A stretch of DNA of 64,000 nucleotides from Ochrobactrum sp. CM-21-5 (GTDB lineage: Bacteria; Pseudomonadota; Alphaproteobacteria; Rhizobiales; Rhizobiaceae): assembly GCF_014253075.1 (NCBI RefSeq), contig NZ_JACLZJ010000005.1:62001-126000 (forward strand). The letters run 5' to 3'. The stretch's first letter is position 1, and each line of letters opens with the position of its first letter. A program made the translations under genes and the position numbers. The notes beneath the pieces were generated by a model, which was not told the origin of the DNA, did no database searches, and saw nothing but the letters and a program-made list of their open reading frames with translations. Positions 8,778-18,804 of this stretch are shown here, in pieces.

Positions 8778-9536
8778 ATGACGAATAATTCTCAGCAGGC
8801 CATCAGGGCTGCTATGCTCGCCATTGGCGATGAACTTCTCTCAGGACGTACGAAAGACAAGAATATCGGCCATCTCGCTGACATGCTCACCGCAGCAGGA
8901 ATTGATTTGAAGGAAGTGCGAATCGTCCCGGACGAGGAGGACGCTATCATTGCCGCCCTCAACGCCCTTCGTCCGAATTTCGATTATGTTTTTACATCCG
9001 GCGGCATTGGCCCAACCCATGACGACATTACCGCTGACGCAGTCTCCAGAGCTTTCGGCGTCCCATGCATCTACGAAGAAAAGGCGATGAGGCTGCTGGC
9101 AGATAATTATGCACGTCGCCAGCTGGAATTCACGGAATCACGCAAGCGTATGGCGCGGATGCCTGAAGGATCGGAACACATCGCCAATCCTGTTTCCACC
9201 GCGCCTGGATTTCATATCGGGAATGTCTATGTGATGGCCGGCGTGCCATCTGTCTTCCAAGCGATGCTCGACAATGTGCTTCCAACCTTGCGTACCGGGC
9301 GCAAACTTTTGTCCGAAGCCGTCCAATGTCCATTCGGTGAAGGCGTCATCGGTGTGCCGCTTACTGCGATCCAGAACGAAAACCCCGATACCGTTATCGG
9401 TTCCTATCCTAAATTTGAAGGCGGACGTTTCAGTACGGAACTGGTGGTGCGTGGCAGCGATCCCAACAAAATCGCCACGGCCATGGCCGCTATAGAGAGA
9501 ATGATTGCAACGTTCAAAGCCGAAGGTCGCGAATGA
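8778..9536 (+). CDS. CinA N-terminal/MoaB-Mog-type domain protein (COG1058)
   Basis: A 252-residue protein with a molybdopterin-binding (MoCF) fold, as in the N-terminal half of CinA. Motifs: AMLAIGDELLSGRTKDKNIG and FTSGGIGPTHDDITADAVSR, followed by MAGVPSVFQAMLDNV. The C-terminal nicotinamide deamidase domain of full CinA is absent. Family members with this architecture include nucleotide pyrophosphatases (ADP-ribose/FAD type); the real substrate cannot be inferred here. It precedes a universal stress gene by 80 nt. Confidence 0.85.
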   Translation: MTNNSQQAIRAAMLAIGDELLSGRTKDKNIGHLADMLTAAGIDLKEVRIVPDEEDAIIAALNALRPNFDYVFTSGGIGPTHDDITADAVSRAFGVPCIYEEKAMRLLADNYARRQLEFTESRKRMARMPEGSEHIANPVSTAPGFHIGNVYVMAGVPSVFQAMLDNVLPTLRTGRKLLSEAVQCPFGEGVIGVPLTAIQNENPDTVIGSYPKFEGGRFSTELVVRGSDPNKIATAMAAIERMIATFKAEGRE

Positions 9537-9616
9537 AGAAATCTGCAACCTTTTGTCAGCGCAACTCGTTGCACTATATGCTAAAATAGAAAAATATAGC
9601 CGGAAGGAGAACGGTC

Positions 9617-10462
9617 ATGTCTTACAAGACGGTGGTTGCCTATTCCCGCAGTGAACCCGAGTTGAAACGGGTTATGTCCGCCGTCAGACTTCTGATGCAG
9701 ACAGTGCCCGATATTCACGTCATCGGGCTTTATGCCATCCCCTCTCCTATCGTCTATGCCGATCCGAATGGCTTCATCGACCCCGGCATGTTCGAGCTGC
9801 ACGACAAACAGCACAAGGAACAGTCGGAAAGGCTGAAAAGCCTTTTTGAAGAGGAAATGCGCCGCCAGGGAGCGAATTACGAGTTTCGCGTCACTCGCTC
9901 AGAAACAGGCACCGCCGCCGATGGCGTTCTGACTTCTTGCCTCGGCGCTGAGCTGCTGGTGGCAGGACAGCCGGACCCGGACGATCCGGCAACAAACGAC
10001 GAAACCGCCGATACGATTGTTTTCAATTCCAGTTGCCCGGTGCTGCTTGTGCCATACGCGCCGGTTTTGCCCATCGTGTCGTTGAACAGGATTGTGGTTG
10101 CCTTCAACGGAAAACGCGAAGCTGCACGTGCCGCCTTCGACGCCATGCCTCTGATGAAGCACGCAAACAGAACGGAAGTCGTCTGGGTTGATCCGCCGGA
10201 GATCGAAGGGGAAGATGAAGCACTCGCCAGCAGCGATCTCGCCGAGGCGCTGTCCCGTCAGGGGATAGAAGTCGATATCGTGCCGCTGGCATCCCACGGC
10301 CGACACGCGCAGGACGCGCTCAGGGAACATATCATCGCCGAACACGCCGATCTTCTCGTCATGGGAGCTTATAGCCATTCACGATTGAGGGAACTGGTTT
10401 TCGGCGGTGTGACCCGCGCCATGCTCAGCGACCTGCCTATTCTTACCCTTTTCTCAAGATAA
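9617..10462 (+). CDS. Universal stress protein, tandem UspA domains
   Basis: A 281-residue cytoplasmic protein with two Usp folds. The N-terminal one (residues about 1-140, MSYKTVVAYSRSEPELKRV) lacks a clear ATP loop, while the C-terminal one (about 150-281) ends with the nucleotide-binding signature GAYSHSRLRELVFGGVTRAM. GGAAGGAGA sits at 9601-9609 ahead of the ATG. Such proteins help survival under redox or energy stress; no specific role can be read from the context. Confidence 0.88.
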   Translation: MSYKTVVAYSRSEPELKRVMSAVRLLMQTVPDIHVIGLYAIPSPIVYADPNGFIDPGMFELHDKQHKEQSERLKSLFEEEMRRQGANYEFRVTRSETGTAADGVLTSCLGAELLVAGQPDPDDPATNDETADTIVFNSSCPVLLVPYAPVLPIVSLNRIVVAFNGKREAARAAFDAMPLMKHANRTEVVWVDPPEIEGEDEALASSDLAEALSRQGIEVDIVPLASHGRHAQDALREHIIAEHADLLVMGAYSHSRLRELVFGGVTRAMLSDLPILTLFSR

Positions 10463-10737
10463 TCCGCTAATTTCCGTTAATTTTTGCTACAGCTTGGCCA
10501 TGCCCGGCAAGGATACGCTTGCAAGACAGGCTTTTTTGCGGTTATCAGCATCACCCGGCGCTGACTGTGCCGGGTGGAAAGCCTTTCTCCTATCTCGTCA
10601 CCCTCACTGGAGGTGTGCGGATCCAAGAAAGCAGCAGGTCCAGACAGATCAGCGTGCATGGCAGCAAGTCATCCGCGCATTTTTGGTTTTTGTACGTCCG
10701 GAGGGTAAACTCACGGATTGTTCCATGGAGCGTTTCG

Positions 10738-11235
10738 ATGTCGTTGCCAGATAAAGCTTTTCCCGTTTCCTGGGACCAATTTCACCGCGATGCGCGTGCG
10801 CTTGCCTGGCGCATTGCAGGTATGGATCGCGAATGGCACGCCATTGTTGCCATTACGCGCGGTGGGCTGGTGCCCGCCGCAATCGTCTGCCGTGAGCTTG
10901 GGATCCGTCTTATTGAAACGGTCTGCATAGCTTCCTATCACGATTACACCTCGCAGGGGGAAATGCAGGTACTCAAGGGGATCGGTCCCGCACTTCTTGA
11001 AAATGGCGGCGAAGGTGTAATAGTCGTTGACGACCTGACTGATACTGGAAAAACGGCGGCTATTGTTCGCGAAATGATGCCGAAGGCACATTTCGCAACT
11101 GTCTACGCAAAGCCGAAGGGGCGTCCGCTGATCGACACCTTTGTGACGGAAGTTTCGCAAGATACCTGGATCTATTTCCCATGGGACATGGGCTTCACTT
11201 ATCAGGAGCCTATTGCCGACGGAAAACGCGGCTAA
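10738..11235 (+). CDS. gpt: Xanthine-guanine phosphoribosyltransferase
   Basis: Purine salvage: joins xanthine or guanine to PRPP to make XMP or GMP. The 165-residue product has the PRPP-binding loop [14 protein letters not shown] and, upstream, the [19 protein letters not shown] segment of the type I PRTase fold. The start at 10738 is preceded by GGAG (10727-10730); an in-frame extension back to 10519 lacks similarity. Size and order of motifs match E. coli Gpt. A hairpin follows the stop. Confidence 0.93.
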   Translation: MSLPDKAFPVSWDQFHRDARALAWRIAGMDREWHAIVAITRGGLVPAAIVCRELGIRLIETVCIASYHDYTSQGEMQVLKGIGPALLENGGEGVIVVDDLTDTGKTAAIVREMMPKAHFATVYAKPKGRPLIDTFVTEVSQDTWIYFPWDMGFTYQEPIADGKRG

Positions 11236-11250
11236 ACGAAATCAAACGAA

Positions 11251-11283
11251 TGCGATTGCGGTGATACTTCTGCCGCAATCGCA
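11251..11283 (+). terminator. Hairpin after gpt
   Basis: Perfect 11-bp stem (TGCGATTGCGG / CCGCAATCGCA) with an 11-nt loop starting 16 nt after the gpt stop. No T-tract follows, so termination is likely but not certain. Confidence 0.5.
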
Positions 11284-11467
11284 CCTTAAGGAAAACTTGC
11301 CGGAATAACGCTCTATCGCGGCGTTTCAAATATCTCGACCGTCCATACGTAAGCAATCCATTTTAAATAAAAGCTTTTTTTACGTAATTTCAAAGGCCTA
11401 TTGCCGATTTAAGCAGTTGTTATTTTGGCGAATCATTCCATCCTGTCGAAAAAAGGGGATTTTCGCC

Positions 11468-11956
11468 GTGAAGACGCAAGCCAAACAACTGATTGCAACG
11501 GAAAAGCGTATTCTGACGCCTTCTGGCCGTTTGCAGCAGGTGGCTGCGCTTGTCTATCGCCGCGAAATGGACACCATGCAGGTGCTCGTCATCACGAGCC
11601 GGGGAACCGGACGCTGGATTATTCCGAAAGGCTGGCCGCAGGTCGGTCGGACACTCGCCGAGACCGCACTTCGCGAAGCCTTCGAGGAAGCCGGTGTGCG
11701 CGGCGATATTTCGCCCGCTCCTCTCGGCAGCTACAATTATTGCAAGATGGATTTACCGCCGGAGCGGATCAACCAGTTCACGGTCGCAGTCTTCGCCGTT
11801 CATTTTACCGGACAGGAGAAAAATTGGCCGGAACGCGATCAGCGTGTCTGCGAATGGGTATCACCCCGGGAAGCAGCAAGCCGGGTTGAAGAAACGGGCC
11901 TTCAGCAAATTCTTCTCCAGTTTGCTGATTCGGTCTTCGCTGCCGCGGCTGAATGA
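11468..11956 (+). CDS. Nudix hydrolase, diphosphoinositol-polyphosphate-hydrolase-like
   Basis: A 162-residue hydrolase of nucleoside-diphosphate-linked substrates. The Nudix box is complete: GRTLAETALREAFEEAGV, preceded by the RGTGRWIIPKGWP stretch seen in the Ddp1/DIPP-type subgroup. The GTG at 11468 is chosen because GGGGA (11455-11459) stands 8 nt before it; the frame opens upstream at a TTG (11417) with no ribosome-binding site. No neighbour indicates a substrate, which may be diadenosine polyphosphates or an inositol-type compound; that is inference. Confidence 0.88.
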   Translation: MKTQAKQLIATEKRILTPSGRLQQVAALVYRREMDTMQVLVITSRGTGRWIIPKGWPQVGRTLAETALREAFEEAGVRGDISPAPLGSYNYCKMDLPPERINQFTVAVFAVHFTGQEKNWPERDQRVCEWVSPREAASRVEETGLQQILLQFADSVFAAAAE

Positions 11957-12698
11957 TTGCGGGCACAAATTCTCGTGGAGAAAGCGATCAGGAGAATGCC
12001 GCATTTATAGGGATGTTCCCTCTATATGTTCCAAATTGCTTTAGAACCTACGTCTTGAACGCTTCCATGCGGCTGTAACGACGGACAATGACCTTAGTCG
12101 GCTGCCGTCATAAAAGTGTTGCTTCTCCCCGTTATCCACATTTGCCCCCATGGCCCCGCGCACAATATCTAGCGTCTGGCACATTACAGCAAACCAATGC
12201 TTGACCCTCAGAGCCGAGTCGTTTTTTATGCTCCTATCGTTGCGTTAGTAGCGTGACCGGGCGTAGCGAACCAAGCCGGTCTTTCTTTCAGGTAAGTCGA
12301 GTTTCAAACAAGCGATACGCTTATTCCGGCGTGGTTTCCGCTTGAGGATTTGTTGTGCCAAAAACCTGGGCAAACCGCCTTCGGAGAAACGTATGCATCA
12401 GCTGATAGAAAGCGCATTAACACTACATTTAGTATTTGCGCGCACCATCCTTACAAGATAAGGTATTTTCCGTTCTACTGATTTAGATCTGCGGCAGCGT
12501 CGGAAAAGTCATCCATTGGGCTTTCAAATGATGCGTTTTCAGATGCTTACGGCGGTAGAGCCAGAATTTTGAGGGACTATACCCCTCAGCAGCAAGTCCG
12601 CTGTAAAAAGGGCGCCGAAAACAGAGACGCGACACAAACAGGCTGTGGCTGAAAGTCGTCAACAAAGCTACTATATATAGAACGTTTGGATGGGACAG
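11957..12698. other. Long non-coding region before nrdJ
   Basis: About 740 nt with no supported gene. It contains short inverted repeats (GACCGG/CCGGTC arms near 12257-12285; TGAGGG/CCCTCA arms near 12570-12590), a weak NrdR-like sequence at 12170-12185 and a better one directly before nrdJ. I looked for the conserved B12 box of a cobalamin riboswitch and did not find it. A long leader or a small RNA is possible. Confidence 0.4.
12668..12683 (+). promoter_or_regulatory. Candidate NrdR box upstream of nrdJ
   Basis: The core CTATATATAG (12671-12680) matches the NrdR consensus core CWATATATWG at all ten positions; flanks match less well. NrdR represses ribonucleotide reductase genes. Boxes usually come in pairs 31-32 bp apart, and only a poor partner is visible near 12639-12648. 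Its position a few nt before the start codon implies a very short leader or a different promoter geometry. Confidence 0.45.
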
Positions 12699-15600
12699 AT
12701 GAAGATCGAACGCCGTTTCACGAAAGAGAATCAGTCGGCTTATGCGGACATCGCGTTCCGGACTGCGACCAGCGAGATCAAGAATCCCGATGGATCCATC
12801 GTATTCCGTCTTGAAAACATCAATGTGCCCGCGCAGTTCAGCCAGGTCGCTGCTGATATTCTCGCGCAGAAATATTTCCGCAAGGCAGGCGTGCCCGCAC
12901 ATCTGAAGAAGATCGAAGAGAACGACGTTCCGTCATGGCTTTGGCGTTCGGTCGCCGACGAGGAAGCTCTCGCCAAACTGCCGGAGAATGAGCGCCACGG
13001 TTCCGAAATGGATGCCTGCCAGGTCTTCGATCGCCTTGCTGGCACCTGGACCTACTGGGGCTGGAAGGGTGGCTATTTCGACACCGAAGAAGACGCCCTC
13101 GCCTTTCGCGACGAACTTGCTTACATGCTCGCAACCCAGCGCGTGGCGCCGAACAGCCCGCAATGGTTCAACACGGGCCTGCATTGGGCTTACGGTATCG
13201 ACGGCCCCGGTCAGGGACACTTCTATGTCGACTGGCAAACCGGCAAGCTGACGAAGTCGAAATCCTCCTACGAGCATCCGCAGCCGCACGCCTGCTTCAT
13301 CCAGTCCGTCGCGGACGATCTGGTCAATGAAGGTGGCATCATGGACCTGTGGGTCCGTGAAGCGCGCCTGTTCAAATACGGCTCCGGCACCGGCTCCAAT
13401 TTCAGCCACCTGCGCGGCGAAGGCGAAAAGCTTTCCGGCGGTGGCCGCTCGTCCGGCCTGATGAGCTTCCTCAAGATCGGCGACCGCGCCGCTGGCGCAA
13501 TAAAATCGGGTGGCACCACCCGCCGTGCCGCCAAGATGGTGGTGGTCGATATCGATCACCCTGACATTGAGGAATATATCGACTGGAAGGTGAAGGAAGA
13601 GCAGAAGGTCGCCGCTCTCGTCACCGGCTCCAAGATCGTCAAACAGCACCTGACCGCTATCATGAAGGCCTGTGTGAACTGCGAAGCCGACAATGACGAT
13701 TGCTATGATCCGGCCATCAACACCGCGCTCAAGCGCGAGATCAAAGCAGCGAAGAAGAGTCAGGTTCCGGAAAACTATATCAAGCGCGTGATCCAGTTCG
13801 CGCGTCAGGGCTACACCGACGTCCAATTCAAGACATACGATACGGATTGGGATTCCGAGGCTTATCTGACCGTTTCCGGTCAAAACTCGAACAATTCCGT
13901 TTCGCTGAAGGACGAATTCCTGCGCGCTGTCGAAAATGACGGCGACTGGAACCTGACCGCACGCAAGGACGGCAAGGTTCTCAAGACCCTCAAGGCTCGC
14001 GACCTCTGGGAAAAGATCGGTTATGCCGCCTGGGCATCCGCCGATCCGGGCCTGCACTACAACACCACGATGAACGATTGGCACACCTGCCCGGCAGAAG
14101 GCCCGATTCGTGCCTCCAATCCATGCTCGGAATACATGTTCCTTGATGACACGGCCTGCAATCTGGCTTCGATCAATCTTCTGACCTATCGCAATCAGGA
14201 CGGCACATTCGATATCGCCGCATACGAGCACACGGCCCGTCTCTGGACGATCGTTCTCGAAATCTCCGTGATGATGGCGCAGTTCCCATCCAAGGAAATT
14301 GCCCGCCGCTCTTATGAATACCGCACGCTCGGCCTCGGTTATGCCAATATCGGTGGCCTGCTGATGACCTCCGGCATCCCTTACGATTCGGATGAAGGCC
14401 GTGCCATCTGCGGCGCGCTGACCGCGATCATGACGGGCATTTCCTACGCAACCTCGGCAGAAATGGCGAGCGAGCTTGGCGCATTTCCGGCCTATGAACC
14501 AAATGCCGCCAATATGCTGCGCGTCATCCGCAATCATCGCCGCGCTGCTTATGGCGAAACCCAGGGCTATGAAGGCCTCGCCGTCAACCCGGTACCGCTT
14601 GAAGCCGGGGATTGCCCGGAACAGGCCCTGATCACCCATGCCAAGTCGGCTTGGGACAAGGCACTGGAACTCGGTGAAAAACACGGCTATCGCAACGCCC
14701 AGGCAACTGTTATCGCGCCTACCGGCACGATCGGCCTCGTTATGGATTGCGATACGACCGGCATCGAACCCGACTTCGCGCTGGTGAAGTTCAAGAAGCT
14801 GGCCGGCGGCGGCTATTTCAAGATCATCAATCGCGCTGTTCCCGAAGCTCTTCGCACACTCGGTTACTCGGAAAGTCAGATCGCCGAAATCGAAGCCTAT
14901 GCGGTGGGCCACGGCAACATCAACCAGGCACCGGGCATCAATCCGTCCTCGCTGAAGGCCAAGGGCTTTACCGATGAGAAAATCGAAGCCCTGAATGTCG
15001 CTCTCAAGAGCGCTTTCGACATCAAGTTCGCCTTTAACAAGTGGACGCTTGGCGAAGACTTCTGCAAGGACGTGCTGAAATTCACGGATGAGCAGCTCAA
15101 CGATTTTGCCTTTGAAATGCTCCCCGCCCTCGGTTTTGCCAGGAAGGACATCGAAGCCGCCAACATTCATGTTTGCGGTGCCATGACCCTCGAAGGCGCA
15201 CCTTTCCTGAAGGAAGAGCACTATCCGGTGTTCGATTGCGCCAATGCATGCGGCAAGATCGGAAAGCGCTATCTCTCCGTGGAAAGCCACATCCGCATGA
15301 TGGCTGCCGCCCAGCCATTCATTTCGGGCGCAATTTCCAAGACGATCAACATGCCGAACGATGCGACCGTCGAGGATTGCAAGAACGCCTATATGCTCTC
15401 CTGGAAGCTGGCTCTAAAAGCAAATGCACTCTATCGTGACGGTTCCAAGCTTTCACAGCCGCTCAATGCATCTTTGATCTCCGATGAGGAAGATGAAGAT
15501 GATGCGGTCGAAGCATTGCTTGAGCAGCCCATTGCGGCTCGTACCGTCCAGGTAACGGAACGCATTGTCGAAAAAGTCGTCGAAAAGATTGTGCACGAGC

Positions 15601-16481
15601 GTGAAAAGCTCCCAAATCGTCGTCAGGGTTACACGCAGAAAGCAGTCGTTGGCGGACATAAGGTCTATCTGCGTACCGGCGAATTCGGCGACGGCCGTCT
15701 CGGCGAAATCTTCATAGACATGCACAAGGAAGGCGCTGCTTTCCGCGCAATGATGAACAATTTCGCCATTGCCGTCTCGCTCGGCCTGCAATACGGCGTT
15801 CCGCTGGAAGAATATGTAGAGGCCTTCACGTTCGTCAAGTTCGAGCCCGCGGGCATCGTTCAGGGCAATGATGCAATCAAGACCGCGACGTCGATCATCG
15901 ATTACGTTTTCCGTGAGCTGGCTGTATCTTATCTGGGACGAAACGATCTCGCCCATGTCGACACGACTGATTTTTCGAATACCGCACTCGGCAAAGGCAT
16001 CAAGGAAGGCAAGACCAACCTGATCTCGACCGGTTGGACACGTGGTTACAAGCCGACGCTGGTAACGAACGCCCCGTCGTCCACTGAAATCAAGAGCTCT
16101 ACGACGTCGGCGCCGCAAGCTTCCAACGTCACCGCGCTCAAGTCATCGGCTTCGACAGGAAACCGTCCGGCAACCATTGGCCTGGTGACCGATGGAGCCA
16201 CGGCTTTCAAGCGTGATTACGAGGAACAGGCAGCGCCGACTCCACAGCCGGAAAGCAAGGCAGCAACAGAGTTATTTTCTGACAAGGCTGCTGCGGATGC
16301 CGCTTCTGCCCGCGCGGATAGCGCCAGTGCTGCGAAGAAGCTCGAAGCTGACCGGCGCATCAAGTCAATGATGCAAGGCTATACGGGTGACAGCTGCACG
16401 GAGTGCCAGAACTTCACGATGGTTCGAAACGGCACTTGCCTCAAATGCGACACGTGTGGGGCAACTAGCGGTTGCAGCTGA
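12699..16481 (+). CDS. nrdJ: Vitamin B12-dependent (class II) ribonucleoside-diphosphate reductase
   Basis: Makes deoxyribonucleotides using adenosylcobalamin, with or without oxygen. The 1260-residue protein has the expected blocks: [20 protein letters not shown], the [20 protein letters not shown] stretch, [20 protein letters not shown] (active-site Asn-Cys-x-Glu) and [21 protein letters not shown] long low-complexity linker (about residues 1105-1220) leads to a C-terminal cysteine cluster ([20 protein letters not shown]), likely the zinc ribbon/redox tail. Start could be the ATG at 12690 or at 12699; homologues as I know them begin MKIERRF, favouring 12699. A long antisense open frame across it is a shadow. 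A terminator follows. Confidence 0.96.
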   Translation: MKIERRFTKENQSAYADIAFRTATSEIKNPDGSIVFRLENINVPAQFSQVAADILAQKYFRKAGVPAHLKKIEENDVPSWLWRSVADEEALAKLPENERHGSEMDACQVFDRLAGTWTYWGWKGGYFDTEEDALAFRDELAYMLATQRVAPNSPQWFNTGLHWAYGIDGPGQGHFYVDWQTGKLTKSKSSYEHPQPHACFIQSVADDLVNEGGIMDLWVREARLFKYGSGTGSNFSHLRGEGEKLSGGGRSSGLMSFLKIGDRAAGAIKSGGTTRRAAKMVVVDIDHPDIEEYIDWKVKEEQKVAALVTGSKIVKQHLTAIMKACVNCEADNDDCYDPAINTALKREIKAAKKSQVPENYIKRVIQFARQGYTDVQFKTYDTDWDSEAYLTVSGQNSNNSVSLKDEFLRAVENDGDWNLTARKDGKVLKTLKARDLWEKIGYAAWASADPGLHYNTTMNDWHTCPAEGPIRASNPCSEYMFLDDTACNLASINLLTYRNQDGTFDIAAYEHTARLWTIVLEISVMMAQFPSKEIARRSYEYRTLGLGYANIGGLLMTSGIPYDSDEGRAICGALTAIMTGISYATSAEMASELGAFPAYEPNAANMLRVIRNHRRAAYGETQGYEGLAVNPVPLEAGDCPEQALITHAKSAWDKALELGEKHGYRNAQATVIAPTGTIGLVMDCDTTGIEPDFALVKFKKLAGGGYFKIINRAVPEALRTLGYSESQIAEIEAYAVGHGNINQAPGINPSSLKAKGFTDEKIEALNVALKSAFDIKFAFNKWTLGEDFCKDVLKFTDEQLNDFAFEMLPALGFARKDIEAANIHVCGAMTLEGAPFLKEEHYPVFDCANACGKIGKRYLSVESHIRMMAAAQPFISGAISKTINMPNDATVEDCKNAYMLSWKLALKANALYRDGSKLSQPLNASLISDEEDEDDAVEALLEQPIAARTVQVTERIVEKVVEKIVHEREKLPNRRQGYTQKAVVGGHKVYLRTGEFGDGRLGEIFIDMHKEGAAFRAMMNNFAIAVSLGLQYGVPLEEYVEAFTFVKFEPAGIVQGNDAIKTATSIIDYVFRELAVSYLGRNDLAHVDTTDFSNTALGKGIKEGKTNLISTGWTRGYKPTLVTNAPSSTEIKSSTTSAPQASNVTALKSSASTGNRPATIGLVTDGATAFKRDYEEQAAPTPQPESKAATELFSDKAAADAASARADSASAAKKLEADRRIKSMMQGYTGDSCTECQNFTMVRNGTCLKCDTCGATSGCS

Positions 16482-16520
16482 GGCGGAGACCTGGCAAGTC
16501 TGCGACTTTCATTGATACGG

Positions 16521-16551
16521 AACGGCTCGCTTTATTGGCGGGCCGTTTTCC
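16521..16551 (+). terminator. Terminator of nrdJ
   Basis: 10-bp stem AACGGCTCGC / GCGGGCCGTT (one T-G wobble), loop TTTATTG, followed by TTCCTT; 40 nt after the nrdJ stop. Confidence 0.75.
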
Positions 16552-16890
16552 TTATTGGCAAGAAAAATTACCAAGCGGAACACTCCAGCAAAGATCGATC
16601 ATATTTCGCATCGGGAACGGCTTGGAGGGTGCGGCGGAAAACGGGAGTCGCTGCCGCAGGAAAATCAATCTACCGAATTGATTTCATATTCCTTTGAACT
16701 AATCAAAACATTGCAAAAACAACTCGTTAGATCACCATTGATAATTCCATCAGGACCAGAGCCGCTACAAGCGTCGGCCTTCAGTTTCTATCCAAGCAAT
16801 CTGATCGATTGATATAACTACAAACAATAATACCCGAGGCAGTGATTCACGGCCTCGGGCAATCAATTGATACATATTCACATGATAACG
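16552..16890. other. Non-coding AT-rich gap with one hairpin
   Basis: No gene is supported here. The main structure is an 8-bp stem CCCGAGGC / GCCTCGGG at 16833-16859 with an 11-nt loop; read on the minus strand it is followed by TATTATTGTTT, so it may terminate the DUF3597 transcript. Confidence 0.4.
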
Positions 16891-16894
16891 CGTT

Positions 16895-16981
16895 TCAATC
16901 TGATTGAATCAGATTGACGCCTTATTCTATGGGTTGCGCGTATTTCCGAAAGTCATTTCACATATTTTCGGGAATGCGCGC
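16895..16981. repeat. Composite palindromic intergenic element
   Basis: Two adjacent structures. At 16895-16917 is a perfect inverted repeat with 11-nt arms around one central base (arms TCAATCTGATT and AATCAGATTGA). At 16936-16981 is a 16-bp stem (16936-16951 with 16966-16981, two G-T pairs) with a 14-nt loop. The shape and its place just after a gene resemble dispersed palindromic repeats of rhizobial and Brucella genomes; copy number cannot be judged from one window. Confidence 0.5.
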
Positions 16982-16996
16982 CAGATCAGCCCGCTC

Positions 16997-17389
16997 TCAG
17001 TCTTTCAGCTCTGCAGGAACCTTGCCACCATTTTCGGCAAGTTTCTTCATAAGAGCCTTATGAAGCCAGATGTTCATCGTTGCAGAGTCGCCCGTATCGC
17101 CGGTATATCCCAGTTCCTTAGCCAATTCCTTACGCGCTGTCAGGCTGCTATCAAGATCAAGAGCTTTCATCAGATCTACAATCGACGTGCGCCAATTGAG
17201 CTTCTGTCCCTTGGCGGCAACAGCCTGTTCAAGCACAGCCGCTACATCCACCGCTCCCGTTGAGGCAGAGGCCGATGGCACGGGTGTCGTGTCCGCCGGT
17301 TGAGCAGGCGTCGGCGCGGCAGTCGTTGGAGCAGGCGCAGCGTTGGCTTTACCGAAAATCGCATTCTTGATGGAATCGAAAATACCCAT
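16997..17389 (-). CDS. DUF3597 domain protein
   Basis: A 130-residue protein of unknown function. Residues about 1-50 begin MGIFDSIKNAIFGKA and run through an Ala/Pro/Thr-rich linker; residues 50-130 form the DUF3597 domain (VDVAAVLEQAVAAKGQKLNW, RTSIVDLMKALDLDSSLTAR, TATMNIWLHKALMKKLAENG-like end). The domain is all-helical and has some resemblance to LysM/peptidoglycan-linked small proteins in context, but no function is established to my knowledge. No partner gene is close. Confidence 0.8.
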   Translation of the reverse strand: MGIFDSIKNAIFGKANAAPAPTTAAPTPAQPADTTPVPSASASTGAVDVAAVLEQAVAAKGQKLNWRTSIVDLMKALDLDSSLTARKELAKELGYTGDTGDSATMNIWLHKALMKKLAENGGKVPAELKD

Positions 17390-17593
17390 AATAATCTCCC
17401 GAAGTAAGGTTCAAGCCTCAGAAAAGGCAATATTCGCTTCGAAGTCTCTTCGATCACTCAAAGATCGAATTCAGAACAGCCAGTCAACATGACACATAAG
17501 AGAGCAAAAAACGGTCATAGGCAATTTAAAATTACTCCCAATCGAACTTATACTTAACGAGCAATTGGTCCGCCGCGCTGCAGCATCCACAGT

Positions 17594-18460
17594 TTAACTT
17601 CCTTGCCCGGCGACATTCGAGCGTTTAGCGTCGTCATCGAACATGAAAGCGGGACCGATCACCCGCACCTTGCGGCGGCCCATGGGACTGAAAGATGCCG
17701 GTTCCGACATATCTATATCGTCATGTCGCTCGGATGGTTTGACGCCGGGCAGAGGCATAACAACATTCGCCAACGATTTCGGCCTTTTACTTGCCGTGCG
17801 CAACTCGCTGATTTTATCGACATAACCGGCCCAGTTACATTTCTTAAATTCTCTCTCTCCGTGGTAACCAAATGCGCTCGGCAGCTCCAGATAACGACGA
17901 CCGCTCTGAATGGATACCATTTCGGTAGTTTCCTCATTAGGATCGTTCAAAATGTACAGATCAACGTTCTCGCTTTCACATATGAAGCGGCATCTGGCGA
18001 GCGTTTCAGCCCGAAAATCAGCTTTTTGAAACTGCGAGTGCGGCGCGGGGAAAAAATAGCCATCCGTCAACCGCACGCAAAACAGCATCGCCCCTTTGCC
18101 GCCATAAGTCGGCACTTTCGGTCCTGTGTTCTGATTGGCGACCTTGCTCCGCTCAACTCTAACCTTGGTCACCGACTTGGCGGCCTGCGTGGTACAGGCG
18201 CGATTTGAGGCTGAGCCGATTTGCTTCTGAATTTCCCCGATACGCACCGCCAAATCCCGGCAAGCGTTAAAAAAACCTCCCTTGGCGTCATCCGCTTTAC
18301 ATCCGCGGCTGCGTTCTATCGCTCTGAGAGCCGAAAGCTGTCGGCGTGCCATCATTTCAGCCGCGTTCCCGGTTCCTCCAGGAGAACAGGTCGCCGCCTC
18401 CGAAATGAGCGGATGATTGAATAATAGAACTAAAAACAACAAGAGAAAAAAGTTCTTCAC
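17594..18460 (-). CDS. DUF2865 domain secreted protein
   Basis: A 288-residue exported protein of unknown function. A hydrophobic signal segment (VVKNFFLLLFLVLLFNHPL) is followed by the DUF2865 features: an N-terminal helical pair with cysteines (SRGCKADDAKGGFFNACRDL), then YGGKGAMLFCVRLTDGYFFP and CRFICESENVDLYILNDPNE, where conserved cysteines could pair. Start is uncertain: GTG at 18460 directly precedes the signal segment, whereas TTG at 18487 adds nine residues. It lies 33 nt (or 6 nt) after a small HTH-like gene on the same strand, so they are probably co-transcribed. Confidence 0.8.
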   Translation of the reverse strand: MKNFFLLLFLVLLFNHPLISEAATCSPGGTGNAAEMMARRQLSALRAIERSRGCKADDAKGGFFNACRDLAVRIGEIQKQIGSASNRACTTQAAKSVTKVRVERSKVANQNTGPKVPTYGGKGAMLFCVRLTDGYFFPAPHSQFQKADFRAETLARCRFICESENVDLYILNDPNEETTEMVSIQSGRRYLELPSAFGYHGEREFKKCNWAGYVDKISELRTASKRPKSLANVVMPLPGVKPSERHDDIDMSEPASFSPMGRRKVRVIGPAFMFDDDAKRSNVAGQGS

Positions 18461-18493
18461 GACGAGAGGAGTCCTGTAAAATCTCAATCCGCA

Positions 18494-18742
18494 CTAACTT
18501 GCATTGAGTAATGGTGAACCCGATTTTATACGGCCTGATAGTTCTGATGACTTGAATACATCATTAGGGTTCATATCCGCCAACAGGGCAGCAAGAGCCA
18601 GCCGCAGATAAAGCGGAGCATCAGACCGGTCTATCGCCTTGAGAGCCACGCGCGATATGCCTAACGAGTGCGACAATTGCTGTTCAGACATATTCAATGT
18701 GGCGCAGATTCCCGCCAGTCGGTCATAGGCACGCCGTCCCAT
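18494..18742 (-). CDS. Small helix-turn-helix-like protein
   Basis: An 82-residue cytoplasmic protein, all helical. The segment MSEQQLSHSLGISRVALKAI resembles the two helices and turn of an XRE-type DNA-binding motif. The ATG at 18742 has an excellent ribosome-binding site (GGGAG 7 nt away). It lies 62 nt downstream of the autotransporter gene and just ahead of the DUF2865 gene, on the same strand. DNA binding is inference from pattern, not proven; no target site could be assigned. Confidence 0.65.
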   Translation of the reverse strand: MGRRAYDRLAGICATLNMSEQQLSHSLGISRVALKAIDRSDAPLYLRLALAALLADMNPNDVFKSSELSGRIKSGSPLLNAS

Positions 18743-18804
18743 TACGTTCTCCCTCTCCTCATCACTGCAAATTGAATGCCGTAGTTTTAGGCTGTGGCAA
18801 GCAC

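Noticed and set aside
12100-12690. Cobalamin riboswitch before nrdJ
   Set aside because: A B12-dependent enzyme invites one, but the conserved B12-box sequence is not present by eye.
12933-15290. 785-codon open frame on the minus strand across nrdJ
   Set aside because: It is a shadow of the strong codon bias of nrdJ: no ribosome-binding site, no recognisable family, and nrdJ has full motif evidence.
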